From Cellulomonas xiejunii (GTDB taxonomy: Bacteria; Actinomycetota; Actinomycetes; Actinomycetales; Cellulomonadaceae), in the NCBI RefSeq assembly GCF_024508315.1, contig NZ_CP101987.1, positions 1,612,001 to 1,676,000 of the forward strand: a stretch of DNA of 64,000 bases. The letters run 5' to 3'. Below, in pieces: positions 55,857-64,000 of this stretch; the stretch's first letter is position 1; each line of letters starts with the position of its first letter. Below the pieces are notes generated by a model. The model saw nothing but the letters and a program-made list of their open reading frames with translations. It was not told the origin of the DNA and searched no databases. The translations under genes and the position numbers were made by a program.

Positions 55857-58800
55857 TCATGACGCCTGCAGGCGCAGGCCGCGGGGCGTGGTCAGGAAGC
55901 CGGCCGCGGTGAGCGCGGTGGCGGCGGGGGACCCGAGCACCTCGGACGACAGCACCTGTGCGCCGTCGATGCGCTCGACCGTCAGCCGCCCCACGTGGCG
56001 GGCCCGCGTGGTGCTCGCGAGCGCGGCAGCGGCAGCGGCGAGGACGGCCGGGTCGTCGCTGAACGTCAGCAGCGTCCGCCCGCCGCGCTCGAGGTACATC
56101 GCGAGCGCACCGTCGACGAGCGTGACCAAGGCGCCCGCCTTGCGGCCGGGACGGTGGCGGGCCCCGTCACGCCCCGCGGGAGGGTCGGGCCACGCGAGCG
56201 CCGCCCCGTAGGGGTTGGCGGGGTCGGTCGCGGCGAGCACGACGACCCAGGGGTCGTCCTGCGCGGACGACCTGACGAGCGTCTGCCCCGACCACGTGGC
56301 CGGCCCGGACGGCGCACCCCACGCGGGCGGCGGCACGTCCTGCCACGGCAGGTGGGGGCCGGCCGGTGCCGCGTCACGTCGGTCCGCAGCCCGCTCGCGG
56401 GCTCGCTCCACGACCTCCGCGTCCGCCCGCAGGCGGTCCACTGCCCCCGGCAGCGCGAACTGGGACCCGCCGAGCCGCTCGACGAAGTAGCCGCGGCGCA
56501 CCTGCCCCGACTGCTCGAGAGCAGCGAGGACCTTGTAGACGCCCGCGAACCGGCCACCGATGCCCTCGGCAGGGGCCACGGCCCGCGTCAGTACCCCGTG
56601 CCGGTCGAGGAGCTGTGCGGCGAGCGCGTGCGCACGGACGGTCACGTCCGGCTCGCGCGCCGGCAGCAGTGACCACCGCCCGGCGCCCGGCCCGGACGCC
56701 GTGCCGGTCGCGCGCGCGAGGCCGCTGTCGCGCGCGGACGCCGGCAGCCCGAGCCGCCCGCCCGCGCGCAGCCCGAGCCGTGGCCGCATCGGCCGACCCC
56801 GTGCCGGCGCGCTGCGGGTGCGGTGCGCCGTGGGGCCGCCCGCGAGCCACGCACGCAGCGGGCCCAGCCCGTCGTTGGTCACCCGGCCCGCCCACACCAG
56901 GTCCCACAGCGCGGCGAGCACGGCCTGGTTGTCGGGGGGCGCGTCCTCGTCGAGCCACACGGTGGCGACACGGTCGACGAGCGCGCCGAGGAACCACGCA
57001 CCGCCGCCCTCGAGCGCAGCGAGGACGGCGCGGTGGACACGGTCGGCCGCCGGGGCGTCGGGGTCGTCGAGGTCCGGCACCGGCGCCAGCGTGAGGTCGG
57101 CGACGGCCGCCGGGTGCAGGGAGACGAGACCGTCGTGCCCGGCGAGCGGCGCGTGGCCCGCCCACAGCACCTCGCCGGCGGACGTCAGCTCGTCGAGCAT
57201 CCCGGGGACGTAGTCGGGGACGCGTGCCGGCAGGACGTGCGACTCGAGCGCGGAGGCGGGCACGGCGAAACCGGCGAGCTGCTCCACTGCCCGTGCCACG
57301 GCGTCGACGCCGCGCAGCCCGGCCGGACGGCGGCCGACGACCTGCACGCCCTGCCACAGGGGCAGGAAGACGCCCAGCGCCTGGGGGTCGACGGGCTCGA
57401 CCTGGGCGCGCAGGGCGGCGAGCGACCGCTGGCGCAGCCGCCGCAGGACGTCGGCGTCGCAGAACTCGTCGCCGGTGCCTCCCAGCACATCGGGACGCAG
57501 ACGTCCCTGCACGAGCACGCGAGAGGCCTCGAGGCGGCGCAACACCTCCGTGACCACGGCGATCCCGAGTCCGAACCGGGCAGCCGCCTGCGCAGCCGGG
57601 AACGGGCCGCGCGTGCGCGCGTGCCGACGCAGGAGGTCGGCGAGGGGGTCGGGCAGCACCTCGGTGAACACCTCGGGGACGCCGACGGGCAGCGCGACCC
57701 CGAGCGCGTCCCGCAACCGTCCGGCGTCCTCCACGGCCGCCCACTGCTCCGTCCGGTCTGCCGGTACACCTGCCAGGCGCACCCGGATCGCGCGACGCGC
57801 GGCGGCCAGCTCCTCGAGCCATGCGGGGACGTCGTCGCGCACCTCGGGTCGGGTGCGCGCCGCGACCTCCGCCGCCGTGAGCGGGCCGTGCCGCCGCAGC
57901 ACGTCCGCGACCTGCTCGAGCGATCCCGCCTGGCGGTCGGGCGCCGTGCCGGCCAGCTCGGCCTCCGTGCGCTCGACCGCCTCGGGGTCCAGCAGATCGG
58001 CGAGCTGCGACTCACCCCCCGTGCCGAGGAGCTCCGCCAGCAGGGTCGGGTCGAGCGTGAGGGCAGCGGCGCGGCGCTCCGCGAGGGGCGCGTCACCTTC
58101 GTACAGGAACTGGGCGGTGTACCCGAACAGCAGCGACTGTGCGAAGGGGGAGGGGTGCGGTGTCGTCACCTCGACCACGCGCACCCGGCCGTTGCCGACG
58201 TCCCGCATGAGCCCGATGAGCGCCTCGGTGTCGAAGTCGTCCTGCAGGCACTCGCGCACGGCCTCCAGGAGGATCGGGAAGTCGGGGAAGCGGGCGGCCA
58301 CCTCGAGCAGCTGGGCGGCGCGCTGCCGCTGCTGCCACAACGGTTGACGACGGTCGGGGCGGCGACGGGGGAGCAGCAGCGCCCGGCCGGCCGCCTCGCG
58401 GAACCGCGCCGCGAACATCGCGGACGCGCCGAGCTCGTCGCGGACCGAGGCCAGCACCTCCTCCGGGTCGATCAGGAGGTCCTCGAGCGCGAGCCGCGGA
58501 CCGGCGTCCGCACCGGGACCGTCACCCCATGCCTCGTCCGCGGCCTCGTCCAGGACGTCCGGCAGGCGCAGCACGATGCCGTCGTCGGCGTGCATGGCCG
58601 CGGCGTCGACGCCGTAGCGCTCCCGCAGGCGTGCGGCGAGCACGAGCGCCCACGGTGCGTGGACCCGCGCCCCGTAGGGCGAGTGCAGCACGATGCGCCA
58701 GTCGCCCAGCTCGTCGCGGAAGCGCTCGACGACGACCACGGCGTCACTCGGCAGCTGCCCTGTCGCGTCCTGCTGGTCCTGCAGGTACGCGAGCAGGTTG

Positions 58801-60944
58801 TCGGCGGCCCAGGGATCCAGCCCGGCGCTCTCGACCCGCGTCCGTGCCGCCGCGGGGGGCAGCGCCGCGACCTCCCGGACCCAGGCGCCCACGGCGCGGC
58901 CCAGCTCGGCGGGGCGTCCCGGCGCGTCACCCTTCCAGAAGGGCAGCCTGCCCGGGACGCCGGGCGCAGGGGTGACCAGCACGCGGTCGGGCGTGATGTC
59001 CTCGATGCGCCACGTGCTCGAGCCCAACGTGAACGTGTCGCCGACGCGCGACTCGTAGACCATCTCCTCGTCGAGCTCTCCGACCCGCTTGCCGCCCCGG
59101 ACCCGGCCGCCCGAGCGCTCGGAGTCGGCGGCGACCTCGCTCGTCTCGCCACCGCCCGCGAGGAACACCCCGAAGAGCCCGCGGTCCGGGATGGTGCCGC
59201 CGCTCGTCACGGCGAGCCGCAGGGCGCCGGGCCTGCCCGAGACCACGTCGGACACGCGGTCCCACACCACGCGCGGCCGCAGCTCGGCGAAGTCCTCCGA
59301 CGGGTACCGGCCCGCGAGCATGTCGAGCACGGCGCGCAGCGTCGCGTCGCCCAGGCCCGCGAACGGCGCCGCACGGCGGACCACCCGGGCGAGGTCCTCG
59401 ACCGGCCAGTCGTCGACCGCCACCATCGCGACCACCTGCTGGGCGAGGACGTCCAGCGGGTTCGACGGGACGGCCAGCGCCTCGAGCTCGCCCGTGCGCA
59501 TGCGCTGGGCCGTCACCGCCGCGGGCACGAGCTCGCCGCGGTACGTCGGGAACACGACGCCGCGGGACACGGCGCCGACCTGGTGCCCTGCGCGGCCGAC
59601 GCGCTGGAGCCCGCTGGCGACCGACGGCGGTGACCCGACCTGCACGACCAGGTCGAGCGCGCCCATGTCGATGCCGAGCTCGAGCGAGCTCGTCGCCACC
59701 ACCGCGGGCAGGCGGCCCGCCTTGAGCTCGGACTCCGTGCGCGTCCGCTCGGCGCGACTCATCGACCCGTGGTGCGCTCGGGCGACGATCGTCGCGGCAT
59801 CGCGCGTGTCGACCCCCGCAGACGTCCCCGACTGGCCGGGGACGGCCGCGGCCCGGACCTCGCCCGGATCGGGCGGCTGGGCACCCTGCCGCTCCGCCCA
59901 GACCTCGTTGATGCGGGCCGTGAGCCGCTCGGCTCCGCGCCGCGAGTTCGTGAAGACCAGCGTCGAGCGGTGCGCCGCCACGAGGTCGACCACCCGCTCC
60001 TCGACGTGCGGCCAGATCGACGCGCGGGGCCGCTCGGGGTCCGTCGGGACAGGGACCGCCGCGCCGGGGTCCGGCGCACCGAAGCCGGCCAGGTCGGGGT
60101 CGATGCCGGGGCCCCCGTAGCGGTTGACCGCCCCGGGCGTCGTGCCGCCGGCGCCGGGCCGCGCGGCGGCGGCGAGGTCGCCCAGGTCCGGCACGGGGAC
60201 GACGACCTGGACCTCGATGACCTTCTGCGACGGCGGCTGCACGACGACCACCGGTCGACCGCCGTCCGCCGGGGGACGTGCCCCGCCGAGGAACGCCGCG
60301 ACCGCGTCGACGGGGCGCACGGTCGCGGACAGGCCGACGCGCTGCACCGGGCCCGGTCCGCCCTCGGCCTCGAGCAGCGCGTCCAGACGCTCCAGGCTCA
60401 CCGCGAGGTGTGCACCGCGCTTCGTGCCCGCGACAGCGTGGATCTCGTCGACGATCACGGTGCGGACGCCCGCGAGGCCGCGCCGCGCGCCCGACGTCAG
60501 CACCAGGTAGAGCGACTCCGGTGTCGTGATCAGGACGTCGGGCGGCGTCGTCGCGAACGCGCGTCGCTCGGCGGGTGGTGTGTCGCCCGTCCGGATGCCG
60601 ACCGTCACCTCCGGCAGCGTCGAGCCGAGCCGGGTCGCCGCCTGCCGGATGCCCACGAGCGGGGAGCGCAGGTTGCGCTCGACGTCCGTGGCGAGCGCCT
60701 TCAGGGGAGAGACGTAGACCACGCGGCACCGTCCTGCGGGGTCCGCCGGTGCCTCGCCCGTCAGCAGCCCGTCGAGGGCCCACAGGAACGCGGCCAGCGT
60801 CTTGCCCGACCCGGTGGGGGCGACGACCAGGGCGTGGTCGCCGCCGGAGACTGCCTCCCACGCGCCGACCTGCGCCGCCGTGGGTGCGTCGAACGCCCCC
60901 GTGAACCACGTACGGGTCGGGTCGGAGAAGCGGTCGAGCACCAC
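55857..60944 (-). CDS. lhr: Lhr family ATP-dependent DNA helicase
   Basis: A 1695-residue superfamily 2 helicase involved in DNA repair. The core (1-about 880) has motif I APTGSGKTLAAFLWALD (Lys48), DEIH in TVIVDEIHAVAGTKRG, SATVRPVDAV, VATSSLELGIDMGALD and motif VI QRVGRAGHQ, then the winged-helix and beta-barrel modules of Lhr. A long C-terminal region (about 900-1695) matches the Lhr C-terminal domain, related in fold to AlkZ-type glycosylases. It is longer than E. coli Lhr (about 1538). GTG 60944 is set by a CACAAT hexamer six bases upstream. First gene of the lhr-nei operon. Confidence 0.95.
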   Translation of the reverse strand: MVLDRFSDPTRTWFTGAFDAPTAAQVGAWEAVSGGDHALVVAPTGSGKTLAAFLWALDGLLTGEAPADPAGRCRVVYVSPLKALATDVERNLRSPLVGIRQAATRLGSTLPEVTVGIRTGDTPPAERRAFATTPPDVLITTPESLYLVLTSGARRGLAGVRTVIVDEIHAVAGTKRGAHLAVSLERLDALLEAEGGPGPVQRVGLSATVRPVDAVAAFLGGARPPADGGRPVVVVQPPSQKVIEVQVVVPVPDLGDLAAAARPGAGGTTPGAVNRYGGPGIDPDLAGFGAPDPGAAVPVPTDPERPRASIWPHVEERVVDLVAAHRSTLVFTNSRRGAERLTARINEVWAERQGAQPPDPGEVRAAAVPGQSGTSAGVDTRDAATIVARAHHGSMSRAERTRTESELKAGRLPAVVATSSLELGIDMGALDLVVQVGSPPSVASGLQRVGRAGHQVGAVSRGVVFPTYRGELVPAAVTAQRMRTGELEALAVPSNPLDVLAQQVVAMVAVDDWPVEDLARVVRRAAPFAGLGDATLRAVLDMLAGRYPSEDFAELRPRVVWDRVSDVVSGRPGALRLAVTSGGTIPDRGLFGVFLAGGGETSEVAADSERSGGRVRGGKRVGELDEEMVYESRVGDTFTLGSSTWRIEDITPDRVLVTPAPGVPGRLPFWKGDAPGRPAELGRAVGAWVREVAALPPAAARTRVESAGLDPWAADNLLAYLQDQQDATGQLPSDAVVVVERFRDELGDWRIVLHSPYGARVHAPWALVLAARLRERYGVDAAAMHADDGIVLRLPDVLDEAADEAWGDGPGADAGPRLALEDLLIDPEEVLASVRDELGASAMFAARFREAAGRALLLPRRRPDRRQPLWQQRQRAAQLLEVAARFPDFPILLEAVRECLQDDFDTEALIGLMRDVGNGRVRVVEVTTPHPSPFAQSLLFGYTAQFLYEGDAPLAERRAAALTLDPTLLAELLGTGGESQLADLLDPEAVERTEAELAGTAPDRQAGSLEQVADVLRRHGPLTAAEVAARTRPEVRDDVPAWLEELAAARRAIRVRLAGVPADRTEQWAAVEDAGRLRDALGVALPVGVPEVFTEVLPDPLADLLRRHARTRGPFPAAQAAARFGLGIAVVTEVLRRLEASRVLVQGRLRPDVLGGTGDEFCDADVLRRLRQRSLAALRAQVEPVDPQALGVFLPLWQGVQVVGRRPAGLRGVDAVARAVEQLAGFAVPASALESHVLPARVPDYVPGMLDELTSAGEVLWAGHAPLAGHDGLVSLHPAAVADLTLAPVPDLDDPDAPAADRVHRAVLAALEGGGAWFLGALVDRVATVWLDEDAPPDNQAVLAALWDLVWAGRVTNDGLGPLRAWLAGGPTAHRTRSAPARGRPMRPRLGLRAGGRLGLPASARDSGLARATGTASGPGAGRWSLLPAREPDVTVRAHALAAQLLDRHGVLTRAVAPAEGIGGRFAGVYKVLAALEQSGQVRRGYFVERLGGSQFALPGAVDRLRADAEVVERARERAADRRDAAPAGPHLPWQDVPPPAWGAPSGPATWSGQTLVRSSAQDDPWVVVLAATDPANPYGAALAWPDPPAGRDGARHRPGRKAGALVTLVDGALAMYLERGGRTLLTFSDDPAVLAAAAAALASTTRARHVGRLTVERIDGAQVLSSEVLGSPAATALTAAGFLTTPRGLRLQAS

Positions 60945-60950
60945 CGGGCC

Positions 60951-60956
60951 ATTGTG
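60951..60956 (-). promoter_or_regulatory. -10-like hexamer, lhr
   Basis: CACAAT (minus strand) ends six bases before GTG 60944. Confidence 0.4.
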
Positions 60957-60995
60957 TCGGCAGGGACCGACACGCGCGCGGTGCCCCCCCGGTGG

Positions 60996-61001
60996 CACGC
61001 T
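60996..61001 (+). promoter_or_regulatory. -10-like hexamer, DUF3046 gene
   Basis: CACGCT ends six bases before GTG 61008. Confidence 0.3.
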
Positions 61002-61007
61002 GGGTCC

Positions 61008-61247
61008 GTGAGGAACCGCGAGCTTGCCGACCTTGTCGCCAACGTCCTCGGCCCTGTCGAGGGCCGGTTGCTGCTCGAGGAGCTCGTGATCGGGGACCTC
61101 GGCGACCGCACGGGCGCCGCAGCGCTGGCCGACGGGGTCGAGCCACGGGTCGTGTGGCACGCGCTGTGCGACGCGCTCGGCATCCCCGACACCGCCCGCT
61201 GGGGGACGGACCAGCACCGGCAGGCGCCGCCGAGGCCCGGGCGCTGA
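61008..61247 (+). CDS. DUF3046 family protein
   Basis: A 79-residue protein with the DUF3046 pattern LGDRTGAAALADGVEPRVVWHALCDALGIP (about 31-60). The family usually lies directly upstream of recA in actinobacteria; here a membrane phosphodiesterase gene follows after five bases. The frame is open far upstream on this strand (antisense to lhr), but GTG 61008 fits family size. Function unknown. Confidence 0.75.
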   Translation: MRNRELADLVANVLGPVEGRLLLEELVIGDLGDRTGAAALADGVEPRVVWHALCDALGIPDTARWGTDQHRQAPPRPGR

Positions 61248-61252
61248 CGCCG

Positions 61253-63448
61253 GTGACCGGCGTCGCCCCGGCGCCGGACGGTGCCGGTGACACCGACGGT
61301 GGCCGTCGCAGCGCGCAGCGGGCGGCCCGCAGGCGCTGGCTGCCGCGCGCGGTCGACGTCTCCGACGCCCTCGTCTCGCTCGTCGTCACCGCCCTGGGCC
61401 TGGCTGCCGCGATCGCGCTGGTCGACGGCGTCACCCTGAGGACGCCCTGGGCGGTGCTGCTCGTGGCGCTCGCCGTGGGGCTCGGGGACCTCGTGCTGCG
61501 CGCGCCCCTGCGGCTGCTCGCGACGGTCGCGGGTGCCGGGGGTGCGTTGGTCGCCGGCGTCGCCGCGCAGGTGCTCGTGGCGTGGGCCGCGCTGCGCGTC
61601 GTGCCGGGGGTCACGCTGACGTCCGGGTGGTCGGTCGTGTGGGTCCTCCTCCTCGCGTCCGTGGCGATGGCCGTGGGCCGGTGGGTCTGGGGCTCCAGCG
61701 ACAACGAGTACGTGGTGGCGGACGTCGTCCGGCGTGCGCGCCACCGCACCCGGGGTGCCGCCGCGACGGGGGCCGCGCGTCCGCCCGGTCTGCTCGTGGT
61801 CCAGCTCGACGGCGTGAGCGCACCCGTCCTCGACCAGGCCGTGGACGCGGGCCTGGTGCCGACGATGCAGCGGTGGGTCGAGCAGGGGACGCACCGCGTC
61901 GACACCTGGTGGTCGAGCGTGCCCTCGACGACGCCGGCCGCGCAGGCGGGCCTCCTGCACGGCGCGGCGGACCGCATCCCCGCGTTCCGGTGGTGGGACC
62001 GCGAGCTGGGTCGCCTCGTGGTGACGAACCACCCGGACGACGCGGCGCTCGTCGAGGAGCGGCTCAGCGACGGGCGCGGCCTGCTGTCCGGCGGCGGGAC
62101 GGCCGTGGCCACCATGTTCTCCGGCGACGCGTCGTCGGCGTTCCTCGTGATGAGCCGTGGGCGCCGGCACGGGTTCGGCCCGGGTGCGGGCTACCTGCGC
62201 GTCTTCGCGCGGCCGTTCGTGCTCGCCCGTGCGGTGGTCCTCACGGTCGGCGAGGTCGTCAAGGAGCTCTACCAGGCACGTCGTCAGGCGGTCCACGACG
62301 TGCGCCCGCGGGTGCCGCGGGGCGGGTGGTACGTCGTCCTGCGCGCCGCGACCAACGTGCTCCTGCGCGACCTCGCCACGTCGCTCGTGGCCGACGCGCT
62401 CGTGCGCGGCGACCCGACGGTGTTCGTCGACCTCGTCGACTACGACGAGGTCGCGCACCACGCCGGGCCGACGCGGCCCGAGTCGTTGCGCTCGCTCGAG
62501 GGTCTCGACCAGGTGCTGCGCATCCTGGAGGAGGTCGCGAGGGTCGCACCGCGGGCCTACGACCTCGTCGTGCTCTCGGACCACGGGCAGACGCTCGGCG
62601 CCACGTTCGAGCAGGTCGAGGGGCGCTCGCTGCTCGACACCGTGCGGGCGCTCATGGCGGACCCCGACGCCGACGGCCTGCAGAGCGTGGACGGTGAGCA
62701 GTGGGGTCCGGTCAACGCGCTGCTGATCGGTGTCCTGGGCCGCCCCGGGGACCGTGTCGTGCTCGGCCCCGACGCGGGCGCCGACCGGCGGCGCGGACGG
62801 TCGCGCCGCGAGGAGGGCGTCCCACGGGTCCGCGAGCACGGTCGAACGCACCCGGCGGCCGGCGACGCGCCGGACGTCGTGGTCGTGGGCTCGGGGAACC
62901 TGGGGCTGGTGTGGTTCCCCGACGCGCCGGGCAGGATGCTCCTGGAGGACCTCCAGGAGCGGTGGCCCGGGCTCGTGCCGGGTCTCGCCGCGCGACCCGC
63001 CGTGGGCGTCGTGGTCGTGGACTCCCGTGCGCGCGGGCTCGTCGCGGTCGGGGCGCGCGGCTTGCGGCTCCTGGAGGCCGACGGCGACGTCGTGGAGGGG
63101 GAGGACCCGCTCGGGCCGTACCCGGCGCGGGCACGCGCCGACCTGCGGCGTGCGGCGCGGCTGGCCGACACGGGCGACCTGCTGCTCGTCTCCGCCGTCG
63201 GCCCGCGGGACGACGTGCACGCGTTCGAGGGGCAGGTCGGCTCGCACGGTGGCCTGGGTGGGGCGCAGAACCTCGCGTTCCTGCTGCACCCCGCGGACCT
63301 CGTCCTCGACGACGCGCGGTGCGAGGAGGTCGACGGGCGCCGGATGCTGGTCGGGGCGGACGCCGTGCACGCGCAGCTCGTGGCGTGGCTCGTCGAGCGC
63401 GGTGTGCGTCCGGCAGCGGTCCCGGCGCAGGTGTGGGAGGACGTGTGA
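61253..63448 (+). CDS. Membrane protein: holin-like domain fused to alkaline-phosphatase-superfamily phosphodiesterase
   Basis: A 731-residue protein. Four membrane segments (about residues 36-58, 62-80, 85-110 and 118-140) resemble the actinobacterial phage-holin-like family. They are followed by an alkaline phosphatase/nucleotide pyrophosphatase-type domain. Its metal and catalytic residues appear complete: LVVQLDGVS, nucleophile Thr in SSVPSTTPAAQAG, DLVDYDEVAHHAG, VVLSDHGQT and GSHGGLGG. Hydrolysis of a phosphodiester or phosphoglycerol-type substrate at the membrane is inferred; the substrate is unknown. GTG 61253 lies five bases after the DUF3046 stop, and the stop overlaps the next GTG. 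Confidence 0.82.
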   Translation: MTGVAPAPDGAGDTDGGRRSAQRAARRRWLPRAVDVSDALVSLVVTALGLAAAIALVDGVTLRTPWAVLLVALAVGLGDLVLRAPLRLLATVAGAGGALVAGVAAQVLVAWAALRVVPGVTLTSGWSVVWVLLLASVAMAVGRWVWGSSDNEYVVADVVRRARHRTRGAAATGAARPPGLLVVQLDGVSAPVLDQAVDAGLVPTMQRWVEQGTHRVDTWWSSVPSTTPAAQAGLLHGAADRIPAFRWWDRELGRLVVTNHPDDAALVEERLSDGRGLLSGGGTAVATMFSGDASSAFLVMSRGRRHGFGPGAGYLRVFARPFVLARAVVLTVGEVVKELYQARRQAVHDVRPRVPRGGWYVVLRAATNVLLRDLATSLVADALVRGDPTVFVDLVDYDEVAHHAGPTRPESLRSLEGLDQVLRILEEVARVAPRAYDLVVLSDHGQTLGATFEQVEGRSLLDTVRALMADPDADGLQSVDGEQWGPVNALLIGVLGRPGDRVVLGPDAGADRRRGRSRREEGVPRVREHGRTHPAAGDAPDVVVVGSGNLGLVWFPDAPGRMLLEDLQERWPGLVPGLAARPAVGVVVVDSRARGLVAVGARGLRLLEADGDVVEGEDPLGPYPARARADLRRAARLADTGDLLLVSAVGPRDDVHAFEGQVGSHGGLGGAQNLAFLLHPADLVLDDARCEEVDGRRMLVGADAVHAQLVAWLVERGVRPAAVPAQVWEDV

Positions 63449-64000
63449 GCGTGCGGGTGTGCTGGCTCGGGCACGCGACGGTCGTGCTCGACGTCGGTGG
63501 CGTGCGGCTGGTGACCGATCCGCTGCTGCGGCGGCACGCAGGCCTGCTGCGTCGACGCGGCGGGGTGGCGCCGCGCACATCGGACTGGCGTGGCGCGGAC
63601 GCGGCGCTCGTGTCGCACCTGCACCACGACCACGCCGAGCTCGGGTCGCTGCGGATGCTCGGCCCGGTCCCCGTGCTCGCCGCGCCGTCGAGCGCGCACT
63701 GGCTCACCGAGCGCGGGCTGCGCGGCGTGGGCGTCGCGCCGGGGGAGTGGCGCACGGTCACCGGCGCGACGGGCGGGACGGCCCGGGTGCGCACGGTGCC
63801 GGCGGAGCACGGTCACCGTCCGATGCCGCACCGGCCCAATGCCGCGACGGGGTTCGTCGTGCAGGGGGGCGGCCTGACCGTGTGGTTCGCGGGTGACACG
63901 GGCCCGTTCCCCGGCCTCGTCCGCGTGCCGGAGCTCGCCGGTGCGCCCGTCGACCTGGCGCTGGTGCCGGTCGGGGGGTGGGGTCCGCGGCTCTCCGGCG
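63445..64000 (+). CDS. Metallo-beta-lactamase-fold hydrolase, partial
   Basis: The first 185 residues of a cytoplasmic MBL-fold protein cut by the right edge. It begins MSVRVCWLGHATVVLDVGGVRLVTDPLLRR, which is typical of the UlaG/NAPE-PLD-like group, and has the metal motif HLHHDH (HxHxDH) at about residue 55, a later His in PAEHGHRPMPHRP and the Asp ligand in VWFAGDTGPF. GTG 63445 overlaps the stop of the phosphodiesterase gene. Substrate unknown; the NAPE-PLD resemblance and the upstream phosphodiesterase hint at lipid- or phosphoester-derived substrates, but this is inference. Confidence 0.85.
   Translation, partial: MSVRVCWLGHATVVLDVGGVRLVTDPLLRRHAGLLRRRGGVAPRTSDWRGADAALVSHLHHDHAELGSLRMLGPVPVLAAPSSAHWLTERGLRGVGVAPGEWRTVTGATGGTARVRTVPAEHGHRPMPHRPNAATGFVVQGGGLTVWFAGDTGPFPGLVRVPELAGAPVDLALVPVGGWGPRLSG

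Noticed and set aside
61253..63448. Holin-like domain as a sign of a prophage
   Set aside because: No phage structural, integrase or lysis genes are nearby, and the domain is fused to a phosphodiesterase in a chromosomal context.

Overview
The window is chromosomal DNA of a high-GC Gram-positive actinobacterium. A Cellulomonas-like cellulolytic organism is the best guess, for three reasons: GC-rich codon use with frequent GTG starts, a gene order shared with the mycobacterial truB-ribF-rpsO-pnp-dapB-thyA-dapA-rnj-ftsK-pgsA-clgR region, and a secreted multidomain family-9 cellulase that resembles Cellulomonas fimi CenC from end to end. I see no transposase, prophage, CRISPR array, tRNA or rRNA. 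No stretch longer than about 240 bases lacks a gene.

Layout. 1-7277: a polyamine locus with an aminotransferase and Lrp-type regulator leftward, and an aminobutyraldehyde dehydrogenase and four-gene Pot ABC transporter rightward. 7395-10961: site-2 protease rip1, ispG and a GNAT gene. 11002-15369: a small membrane protein, an Fpg/Nei glycosylase, proS and a DUF4439 lipoprotein. 15506-21294: the translation/transcription operon rimP-nusA-ylxR-infB, a strong terminator, then rbfA. 21298-25043 (leftward): a glycosyltransferase-like gene and a membrane H+-pyrophosphatase. 25221-34974: truB, the cellulase cenC with its own operator and terminator, ribF, rpsO, pnp and an M16 peptidase. 35012-44433: an AraC-like regulator, dapB, a small membrane protein, then leftward a GNAT, azlCD and a succinate-semialdehyde dehydrogenase, then rightward thyA-folA, dapA and rnj. 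44481-46905: an AlkZ/YcaQ-type winged-helix protein and a TetR regulator facing a small membrane protein. 47001-54977: ftsK, a GGDEF-EAL protein, capA-like (leftward), pgsA, pncC/cinA and clgR. 55023-64000: nei2 and lhr (leftward), a DUF3046 protein, a holin-like/alkaline-phosphatase-superfamily fusion and a truncated metallo-beta-lactamase-fold gene.

How the genes work together. The backbone is informational and housekeeping: translation initiation and ribosome maturation, RNA decay (pnp, rnj), lysine/diaminopimelate and thymidylate synthesis, chromosome segregation, phospholipid synthesis and the ClgR stress regulon. Accessory genes sit between blocks of this conserved order: polyamine catabolism and uptake, cellulose degradation, PPi-driven proton pumping, cyclic-di-GMP turnover and DNA repair. 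The gabD-like gene at 38892-40361 could finish, at a distance, the putrescine-GABA-succinate route begun at the left edge.

The most notable signals are regulatory. About twenty-three genes have a NAnnnT hexamer ending 5-8 bases (mostly 6-7) before the start codon, the geometry of leaderless transcripts; I used this to choose several starts. clgR has a near-ideal SigH/SigR-type promoter. The rpsO-pnp gap is rich in hairpins. Several short (14-19 bp) perfect or near-perfect tandem duplications lie at gene ends. I did not find a convincing wholly new biological system; the most individual items are the divergent lipobox-bearing H+-pyrophosphatase, the lhr-nei2 repair pair and the holin-like/phosphodiesterase/MBL operon.
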